This document shows positions 4,329 to 8,179 of a stretch of DNA of 8,179 nt, in pieces. The DNA is from Candidatus Komeilibacteria bacterium RIFCSPLOWO2_02_FULL_48_11. Lineage in GTDB: Bacteria; Patescibacteriota; Patescibacteriia; UBA2169. The stretch's first letter is position 1. Each line of letters opens with the position of its first letter. The notes below the pieces were generated by a model. It ran no database searches. It was not told the DNA's origin and saw only the letters and a list, made by a program, of their open reading frames with translations. The translations under genes and the position numbers were made by a program. The stretch is taken from positions 1 to 8,179 of the forward strand of contig MHKO01000012.1 of the NCBI GenBank assembly GCA_001818435.1. Direction: 5' to 3'.

Positions 4329-5545
4329 ACGGCTTTCTCCTCATAAACAAACCTGTCGGCCCAACATCGCATGATGTTATTTACAAGTTGCGGCGGATTT
4401 TGGGCATCAAACAAATCGGCCATGCCGGCACGCTCGACCCTTTTGCCAGTGGTTTGCTTTTAGTTGGTGTTGGCGAGGCGACAAAATTGTTGCGACATTA
4501 CGTGGGGCTGGATAAAAAGTACGTTGCTACCCTGCGCCTGGGAGCTGTTTCGGATACTTATGATAGAACTGGTAAAGTTACAAGTTTCAAGTTACAAGTT
4601 TCAAGATTAAAGAAAAAAGATATTGAAGAAGTATTAAAAACCTTTGTCGGCAAACAAAAACAAGTGCCGCCGATGTTTTCGGCAAAGAAAGTTGGGGGTA
4701 AAAAACTTTATGAACTGGCTCGCCAAGGACAAACTATAAAACGCCAAGCCCAAAATATAGAAATTTTTGATATTAAATTGCTTTCACCAAAATTCCAAAC
4801 TACCAAAATTCCAAACTACCAAATCACTATTTCCTGCCATGTCTCTTCCGGCACTTACATCCGTACACTCGCGCACGATATCGGCCAAGCCCTCGGCTGT
4901 GGGGCGTATTTGGAAGAACTAAAACGCACCGCGATTGGAGATTTTAAACTGGAGGATGCTGTCGGTGTCATTGCGAGGGAGTGTACTCGCGACCGCGGCA
5001 ATCCCCTGGTTAGCGCAACCAATTCTGGGATTGCCGCGTCGCCCGAGTACGGGCTCCTCGCAATGACGAAGGGAAGGCGCAATGACATTACCAAAGATAA
5101 TTGGCAAAAATTTTTAATTCCCCTCAAAACCGTTCTTGTTTCCGGCACGTTTGACGGCGTGCACCAAGGGCATAGAAACTATTTTCAGCAGGCGCGCGCC
5201 TATGGACAACGACTGATCTGTATTGTCGGGCGGGATAAAATAGTGGAGAAAATAAAAGGCAAGCCACCGCGCTATTCGGAAAAAGAAAGGGTCCATTTTG
5301 TAAAATCCTGCCCCGAAATTGACCGGGTTTATCTTGGTATAAACGGGCCGGACCATAAAATCTTTGATTTTACCGCCAGTTTAAAACCAGACATGATTGC
5401 TTTGGGTTATGACCAAAAAGCCTACACTGAAAATCTGGAACAAGAGATGAAAAAACGAGGATTATCGGTAAAAACAGTGCGGCTTAAACCTTTTGAAGCG
5501 GAAAAATACAAAAGTTCCCTTATAAACAAGGTGGAGTTGACATAA
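4325..5545 (+). CDS. truB: Fusion of tRNA pseudouridine-55 synthase TruB and a RibL/TagD-type nucleotidyltransferase
   Basis: The 406 residues hold two enzymes. Residues 1-213 are TruB, which isomerises U55 in the tRNA T-loop: K-P-x-G-P-T-S near 9-15, G-H-A-G-T-L-D-P with catalytic D38, V-P-P-M-F-S-A-K-K, and S-S-G-T-Y-I-R-T-L. Residues 268-406 are a complete cytidylyltransferase-type domain: V-S-G-T-F-D-G-V-H-Q-G-H with H280 and H283 of the HxGH motif, R-Y-S-E-K-E-R, and A-L-G-Y-D-Q. This resembles archaeal FAD synthetase (RibL) and TagD. Bacteria often pair truB with ribF, so an FAD-forming role is attractive but inferred. The linker 215-248 is encoded by a palindromic repeat. Residues 250-267 (I-T-K-D-N-W-Q-K-F-L) look like a TruB tail. 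Two short tandem duplications lie in TruB loops. No internal ATG separates the domains. Confidence 0.9.
   Translation: MNGFLLINKPVGPTSHDVIYKLRRILGIKQIGHAGTLDPFASGLLLVGVGEATKLLRHYVGLDKKYVATLRLGAVSDTYDRTGKVTSFKLQVSRLKKKDIEEVLKTFVGKQKQVPPMFSAKKVGGKKLYELARQGQTIKRQAQNIEIFDIKLLSPKFQTTKIPNYQITISCHVSSGTYIRTLAHDIGQALGCGAYLEELKRTAIGDFKLEDAVGVIARECTRDRGNPLVSATNSGIAASPEYGLLAMTKGRRNDITKDNWQKFLIPLKTVLVSGTFDGVHQGHRNYFQQARAYGQRLICIVGRDKIVEKIKGKPPRYSEKERVHFVKSCPEIDRVYLGINGPDHKIFDFTASLKPDMIALGYDQKAYTENLEQEMKKRGLSVKTVRLKPFEAEKYKSSLINKVELT
4577..4604 (+). repeat. 14-bp tandem duplication inside truB
   Basis: GTTACAAGTTTCAA at 4577-4590 is repeated exactly at 4591-4604. It encodes part of a variable loop after the T-G-K of TruB (residues about 85-94). 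The unit is not a multiple of three, so the two copies are read in different frames. Confidence 0.85.
4786..4817 (+). repeat. 16-bp tandem duplication inside truB
   Basis: ACCAAAATTCCAAACT at 4786-4801 is repeated exactly at 4802-4817, with a partial third copy from 4818. It encodes a turn just before the conserved S-S-G-T-Y block of TruB. The word style (CAAA, TCCAAA) is like that of the intergenic repeats at 110-170. Confidence 0.85.
4967..5067. repeat. Bipartite palindromic element, copy 4, in frame between TruB and its fused domain
   Basis: Left half: GTC 4967-4969, ATTGC 4970-4974, GA, GTACTC core, GCAAT 4998-5002, CCC 5003-5005. Right half, inverted: GGG 5027-5029, ATTGC 5030-5034, then GCAAT 5060-5064, GAC 5065-5067. 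The whole 101 bases are nearly one perfect palindrome; the 12-base ends (4967-4978 and 5056-5067) match exactly, and the central loop holds GGTT-AGCGC-AACC. A further CGCAATGAC at 5078-5086 repeats the outer end. Here the base pair flanking the triplet is GA/CG rather than GA/GA. Confidence 0.88.
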
Positions 5546-5589
5546 AGGCAAAAAACCGCTAATCTACAACAGTTATTAACTATAGAATT

Positions 5590-6078
5590 ATGACCGACGA
5601 GAAACCGACAACCGAAGAAAAACAAGAAGCAGTGGTACCTTTGGCAGAAGCGGTAAATGAAACCGCGGTTGCAATCAAGCCAACCACCGCTCTTGAAGAA
5701 ATTATTGTTGAAACTGAAAAGGTGGCCACTGTCAAACGCGGCAAAGGCAAAGTTGAATTCAAGCCCATTGCCAAAGAGGATATTGTTCCCGGCATGGTAG
5801 TGCGCGTGCACCAAAAAATTATTGACGTCAACACCAAGGGCGAAGAAAAAGAGCGCGTCCAGGTGTTCCAAGGCATGGTCATCGCCCGCAAGCACGGCCG
5901 CGAAGCCGGCGCCACCGTCACGGTCCGCAAGGTCTCAGAAGGCGTGGGTGTGGAACGCATCTTTCCGCTCAACATGCCCGGGATTACCAAATTTGAACTG
6001 GTGCGGCAGTTTGTTGTTAGGGAAGCCCGTCCGTATTATTTGCGCACCTACAAAAAGAAGCTCAAAGAGGTCGCTTAA
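5590..6078 (+). CDS. rplS: Large-subunit ribosomal protein bL19 with N-terminal extension
   Basis: L19 sits at the interface of the ribosomal subunits. The conserved domain runs from about residue 58 to the end: P-G-M-V-V-R-V-H, E-R-V-Q-V-F-Q-G-M-V-I-A-R, T-V-R-K-V-S-E-G-V-G-V-E-R-I-F-P-L, and a C-terminal A-R-P-Y-Y-L-R. The family is usually about 115 residues; this one has 162 because of a leading segment of about 50 residues, rich in E, T, A and V and then basic (K-R-G-K-G-K). The ATG at 5590 is the first possible start; no Shine-Dalgarno is visible (the bases before it read TATAGAATT). It follows the truB fusion by 44 bases and ends at a strong terminator, so it may close the 3762-6078 transcription unit. 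The usual partner trmD is not present. Confidence 0.95.
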   Translation: MTDEKPTTEEKQEAVVPLAEAVNETAVAIKPTTALEEIIVETEKVATVKRGKGKVEFKPIAKEDIVPGMVVRVHQKIIDVNTKGEEKERVQVFQGMVIARKHGREAGATVTVRKVSEGVGVERIFPLNMPGITKFELVRQFVVREARPYYLRTYKKKLKEVA

Positions 6079-6097
6079 TGTATTTTTAAGAAAAAGG

Positions 6098-6122
6098 CCC
6101 CCGCTTCTGGCGGGGTTTTTTG
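6098..6122 (+). terminator. Rho-independent terminator after rplS
   Basis: CCCCGC (6099-6104) pairs with GCGGGG (6110-6115) around loop TTCTG, followed at once by six T (6116-6121). It ends the rplS transcript and separates it from the tRNA genes. Confidence 0.88.
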
Positions 6123-6123
6123 G

Positions 6124-6152
6124 TTGATTTTGTTATGATTTTCTGTTAGTAT
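6124..6152 (+). promoter_or_regulatory. Candidate promoter of the tRNA pair
   Basis: TTGATT (6124-6129) and TAGTAT (6147-6152) are 17 bases apart, each 4/6 to consensus. Transcription would begin near 6159, just before tRNA-Leu. TATGAT at 6134-6139 is an alternative -10 but its -35 would fall in the rplS terminator. Confidence 0.4.
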
Positions 6153-6167
6153 TGGTTTGTCTTAAGA

Positions 6168-6254
6168 GCCCAGGTGGAGAAATTGGTATACTCGTAAGGT
6201 TGAGAGCCTTATGTCAGCAATGACGTGCGGGTTCAAATCCCGCCCTGGGCACCA
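6168..6254 (+). tRNA. tRNA-Leu (anticodon GAG), CCA encoded
   Basis: All arms fold: acceptor GCCCAGG (6168-6174) with CCTGGGC (6244-6250), short D stem GAG/CTC (6177-6179, 6191-6193), anticodon stem TAAGG/CCTTA (6195-6199, 6207-6211), long variable arm GTCA-GCAA-TGAC (6213-6224), T stem GCGGG/CCCGC with loop TTCAAAT. The loop TTGAGAG gives anticodon GAG at 6202-6204, which reads CUC and CUU. The long variable arm fits a class II leucine tRNA. The 3' CCA is encoded. Confidence 0.96.
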
Positions 6255-6277
6255 CTCTTCGCTGAAGCTATGAGTGG
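6252..6277 (+). other. Hairpin in the tRNA-Leu/tRNA-Val spacer
   Basis: CCACTC (6252-6257, overlapping the encoded CCA) can pair with GAGTGG (6272-6277), with CTTC/GAAG nearby inside. It may mark a processing site in a shared pre-tRNA transcript, or be chance. Confidence 0.3.
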
Positions 6278-6286
6278 CAAAGCCAT

Positions 6287-6363
6287 GGACGATTAGCTCA
6301 GCTGGTTAGAGCGTCTCGTTTACACCGAGAAGGTCGCAGGTTCGAACCCTGCATCGTCCACCA
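6287..6363 (+). tRNA. tRNA-Val (anticodon UAC), CCA encoded
   Basis: Acceptor GGACGAT (6287-6293) pairs with ATCGTCC (6353-6359); D stem GCTC/GAGC (6296-6299, 6309-6312); anticodon stem TCTCG/CGAGA (6314-6318, 6326-6330) with loop TTTACAC, so anticodon TAC at 6321-6323; variable loop AGGTC; T stem GCAGG/CCTGC with loop TTCGAAC. CCA is encoded at 6361-6363. It lies 32 bases after tRNA-Leu and is probably co-transcribed with it. Confidence 0.97.
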
Positions 6364-6437
6364 AGATAAAACTTTTCGGCTGGCGCAGCTTAATAGGCCG
6401 CAGATGAGTTAAATCTTTCAAAATTTTAATTTTGTGT

Positions 6438-6443
6438 TATCAT
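6438..6443 (+). promoter_or_regulatory. Candidate -10 box for the VKOR-DoxX pair
   Basis: TATCAT at 6438-6443 lies nine bases before the ATG at 6453, so transcription would start within a few bases of the start codon (a leaderless or nearly leaderless message). No good -35 is seen; the best is TTTCAA at 6416-6421. The absence of any Shine-Dalgarno before this ATG agrees. Confidence 0.3.
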
Positions 6444-6452
6444 ATCAGCATT

Positions 6453-6863
6453 ATGACTTCCTTGGCTTTGCTTTTTACACTCTCGGCCATTGGCATCAGC
6501 GAAACCGTTTATCTTGTTCGCAAGAGAATTGCTTCTGAAAAACCAATTTGCCCTATTGGCGGCGGCTGCGTGACGGTGCTGGCCAGTAAATACAGTAAAA
6601 TGCTTCTTATTCCCAATGATGTCTTGGGGCTTTTGTCTTACGTTACTGTTTCATTTATTGCCGCGTTTCTCGTGATTGGGGTTGGGCCGATGTTTGTATG
6701 GAATTCCGCGCTAAAAATTTTAGTGGCCGCGGCTTCACTCATGTCTATTTTTCTGACTTACCTTCAGTGGCGCGTTATTCGCGCTTGGTGTTTTTGGTGC
6801 CTGATGTCGGCCTTTACCGTTTGGCTGATGGGGATTATAATACTGGCAAGTGCGGCGGTTTGA
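6453..6863 (+). CDS. Vitamin K epoxide reductase (VKOR) family membrane protein
   Basis: Bacterial VKOR homologues sit in the cytoplasmic membrane and reoxidise DsbA-like proteins by passing electrons to quinone, driving disulfide formation outside the cell. The 136-residue protein has four to five hydrophobic segments, the loop cysteine pair C33 and C39 (I-C-P-I-G-G-G-C), serines at 45 and 48, the conserved I-P-N-D-V-L-G block near 53-59, and the C-x-x-C redox centre C112-F-W-C115 in a W-rich segment. All four cysteines needed for the family's relay are present. No thioredoxin domain is fused, so a separate partner would be needed; none is in the window. The ATG at 6453 is chosen over a TTG at 6432 because the latter adds residues not expected in the family. 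The next gene starts one base after the stop, implying one operon. Confidence 0.85.
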   Translation: MTSLALLFTLSAIGISETVYLVRKRIASEKPICPIGGGCVTVLASKYSKMLLIPNDVLGLLSYVTVSFIAAFLVIGVGPMFVWNSALKILVAAASLMSIFLTYLQWRVIRAWCFWCLMSAFTVWLMGIIILASAAV

Positions 6864-6864
6864 T

Positions 6865-7284
6865 ATGAAAAAAACCTCATTTCACATTCTAAGAGTCGGG
6901 CTGGCCATAACTTTTCTTTGGATTGGCGTTTTGATTTTCAAACAACCCGAGGCTTGGGAAGGTTATCTTCAACCTTGGGCCGCGGGACTATTGCCTATCC
7001 CGATTGCCCAAGCAATGACTGGCACGGCGATTTTAGACATTGCTATCGGGGCTTTCCTGCTTTTTGATTTTCTGCCGTGGCTGGCGGCACTTGTTGGCGC
7101 GATCCATATCGTTATCGTACTCACGGTTATCGGCATTACCGATATAACCGTAAGAAATATTGCTATTTTGGCGGCGGCCATCGCCATTATGGCCGATTCT
7201 CTGCCGAAAGCTTTTACCGATAAAATCATGTCTTGGCAAAAAACGGAGGATCAAAAAAATCAAGATCAGCCTCTGGAAGTATAA
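6865..7284 (+). CDS. DoxX-like integral membrane protein
   Basis: The 139 residues form about four membrane helices: about 8-24, 48-65, 70-92 and 98-112, ending in a polar E/D/Q/K tail. The start R-V-G-L-A-I-T-F-L-W-I-G-V-L-I-F and a following Q-P-W motif are typical of DoxX/DoxD-like proteins, linked in various bacteria to thiosulfate-quinone oxidoreduction, redox balance or membrane redox complexes. The reaction cannot be read from this sequence. It starts one base after the VKOR stop, so the two are surely co-transcribed and perhaps share a quinone-linked redox task. The ATG at 6865 is preferred to a GTG at 6850 that overlaps VKOR. It ends in tandem TAA codons (7282-7287). Confidence 0.7.
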   Translation: MKKTSFHILRVGLAITFLWIGVLIFKQPEAWEGYLQPWAAGLLPIPIAQAMTGTAILDIAIGAFLLFDFLPWLAALVGAIHIVIVLTVIGITDITVRNIAILAAAIAIMADSLPKAFTDKIMSWQKTEDQKNQDQPLEV

Positions 7285-7292
7285 TAAACGGG

Positions 7293-7313
7293 CAAGAATG
7301 TCCGCATTGCTTG
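7293..7313. terminator. Weak hairpin between convergent genes
   Basis: CAAGAATG (7293-7300) pairs with CATT-G-CTTG (7305-7313), one bulged base, loop TCCG. It lies in the 36-base gap between the convergent DoxX-like and dedA stops. No T-run follows on the plus strand; on the minus strand only a short T-rich stretch follows. It may help termination of either gene. Confidence 0.35.
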
Positions 7314-7320
7314 AAATAAA

Positions 7321-7959
7321 CTAAACATCCCTTTGGCGGTGCTTGTATTTGGCGTACTCGGCCAAGCCGGGCAAAAACGACACCGCGATTATCAAAATAA
7401 TAAAAATCGAAAAATTATTCTTGACCACTTCCAGATTGCCGAAATAATATCCGCCCCAGACAAAAATCGCGCTCCACAGCGCCCCGCCCGCAATGTTATA
7501 GACAGCAAACCGCCAATAGCTCATGGCGCCAATACCGGCCACAAAAGGCGCGAAAGTGCGGACCACCGGCAGAAATCGCGCCAGAATAATGGTTTTGCCG
7601 CCATACTTCTCGTAAAAGCGGCGCGTGCTCTCCAAATATTCCCTTTTAAAAAATCTTGATTTCTCGCTGTGAAACATCTTAGGCCCGAAATAAGCGCCGA
7701 TTTGATAATTGACTGCGTCTCCTAAAATCGCGGCCAAGGCAATGACAATAAATAACAGCCAAGGGTCCAAATAACCCGGAGCCGCCAAAGTTCCGGCGGT
7801 GAATAATAACGAGTCGCCGGGGAAAAAAGGCGTGACCACCAACCCGGTTTCGCAAAAAATTATCAAGCCCAGAATCAAATAAGTCCAGTTGCCGAACTGA
7901 GCGATGATAGTTCCCAGATAAGTATCTAGATGCAAAATAATGTCCAAAAATAGAGCCAT
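7321..7959 (-). CDS. dedA: DedA family (VTT domain) membrane protein
   Basis: From the ATG at 7957-7959 the protein has 212 residues, the usual DedA length. It has the family marks in order: E37, P-G-D-S at 47-50 in the first re-entrant loop, G80-D81-x-x-x-Y85-x-x-G88, F-Y-E-K-Y-G-G at 115-121, then the signature R128-F-L-P131-x-x-R134 followed by A-G (141-142), M146 and a late N-x-x-G-x-x-x-W. The conserved acidic and arginine residues are intact, so it is probably active. DedA proteins sit in the cytoplasmic membrane, are linked to membrane potential and envelope integrity, and some flip lipid carriers such as undecaprenyl phosphate. An upstream start at 7992 would add 11 residues before M-A-L-F-L, unlikely. 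It converges on the DoxX-like gene. No Shine-Dalgarno is evident. Confidence 0.95.
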   Translation of the reverse strand: MALFLDIILHLDTYLGTIIAQFGNWTYLILGLIIFCETGLVVTPFFPGDSLLFTAGTLAAPGYLDPWLLFIVIALAAILGDAVNYQIGAYFGPKMFHSEKSRFFKREYLESTRRFYEKYGGKTIILARFLPVVRTFAPFVAGIGAMSYWRFAVYNIAGGALWSAIFVWGGYYFGNLEVVKNNFSIFIILIIAVSFLPGLAEYAKYKHRQRDV

Positions 7960-7965
7960 GCTACA

Positions 7966-7994
7966 TTTGTACCACGGCGGCCTGATATTCACAA
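7966..7994 (-). promoter_or_regulatory. Candidate promoter of dedA, giving a leaderless message
   Basis: On the minus strand TTGTGA (7989-7994) and TACAAA (7966-7971) are 17 bases apart, each 4/6 to consensus. The -10 ends six bases before the ATG at 7959, so transcription would start at or beside the start codon. This fits the lack of a Shine-Dalgarno. Confidence 0.4.
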
Positions 7995-8179
7995 GCTCAG
8001 CGGACTACTAATTATTCCCTATTTCTGCTAAACTAGCACTGCCGTAGAATTAATATCGGGCTTTAAACTCACTTCTTTAAATTACAGGACTTACGCACCT
8101 TGAAAAAATAGCATAGATACAATGTTATCCGCAGTATTGAAGTCAAAACTGCAAGACCGCTTAATGTGGTAAAAACTTC
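7995..8179. other. Right-edge region without a gene; possible insertion-sequence end
   Basis: No ORF of useful length starts here. From 8085 the sequence CAGGACTTACGCA (8085-8097) resembles the terminal inverted repeat of several insertion sequences as I recall them. The frame from 8112 to the edge is open but has no clear start; an ATG at 8122 is stopped after 16 codons. The matching end, if any, lies beyond the window. Confidence 0.25.

Noticed and set aside
181..5067. CRISPR array or REP cluster
   Set aside because: The four repeats are kilobases apart, differ in sequence and length, and have no regular spacers.
4855..5148. Minus-strand ORFs across the truB repeat (4855-5148 and 4919-5107)
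   Set aside because: Antisense to a conserved two-domain gene; low-complexity products read from the palindrome.
5537..5565. TTGACA at 5537-5542 as an rplS promoter
   Set aside because: The hexamer is perfect but the best -10 at a proper distance (TAATCT) matches only three of six bases.
8122..8172. 16-codon ORF near the right edge
   Set aside because: Too short, no ribosome site and no recognisable product.

Overview
The gene content and style suggest a small-genome bacterium of the Candidate Phyla Radiation (Patescibacteria, most likely the Parcubacteria side). Reasons: a short TruB fused to a RibL-type nucleotidyltransferase, a ribosomal protein L19 with an acidic N-terminal extension, a FemAB-like gene beside ruvA, several genes without a clear Shine-Dalgarno, tight or overlapping genes, and abundant palindromic repeats. 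TGA is used as a stop (at 4326 and 6861), so the code looks standard. Lineage is inferred from style, not from a search.

Layout. 1-97 (-): N-terminus of a FemAB-like peptidyltransferase, cut by the window edge. 98-321: repeat-filled spacer. 322-897 (-): ruvA. 898-1190: divergent ruvA/uvrB control region made almost entirely of one large palindromic repeat. 1191-3326 (+): uvrB, carrying an in-frame repeat insertion. 3390-3710 (-): short membrane protein, with a terminator whose hairpin includes the uvrB stop codon. 3762-4328 (+): VTT/DedA-like membrane protein, overlapping by ATGA the truB-nucleotidyltransferase fusion gene (4325-5545), which also carries an in-frame repeat. 5590-6078 (+): rplS, then a strong intrinsic terminator. 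6168-6363 (+): tRNA-Leu(GAG) and tRNA-Val(UAC). 6453-7284 (+): a VKOR plus DoxX-like pair. 7321-7959 (-): a canonical DedA protein. 7960-8179: upstream region of dedA and possibly the end of an insertion sequence.

Most genes are housekeeping: DNA repair and recombination (ruvA, uvrB), tRNA modification (truB), translation (rplS, two tRNAs), cell wall (femAB-like) and membrane proteins (three VTT/DedA-like, VKOR, DoxX). VKOR and DoxX together suggest oxidative disulfide chemistry at the membrane.

The most striking signal is a family of four bipartite palindromes (181-249, 907-1122, 2410-2501, 4967-5067) that look unrelated at first reading but obey one rule. Each half reads GTC-AT-NNN-GA ... 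GA-N'N'N'-AT-CYC, where NNN differs between copies but is always complemented by N'N'N' in the same half. The two halves face each other in inverted orientation. Two copies sit in spacers and two lie inside conserved genes without breaking the reading frame, a behaviour like that of Rickettsia palindromic elements.
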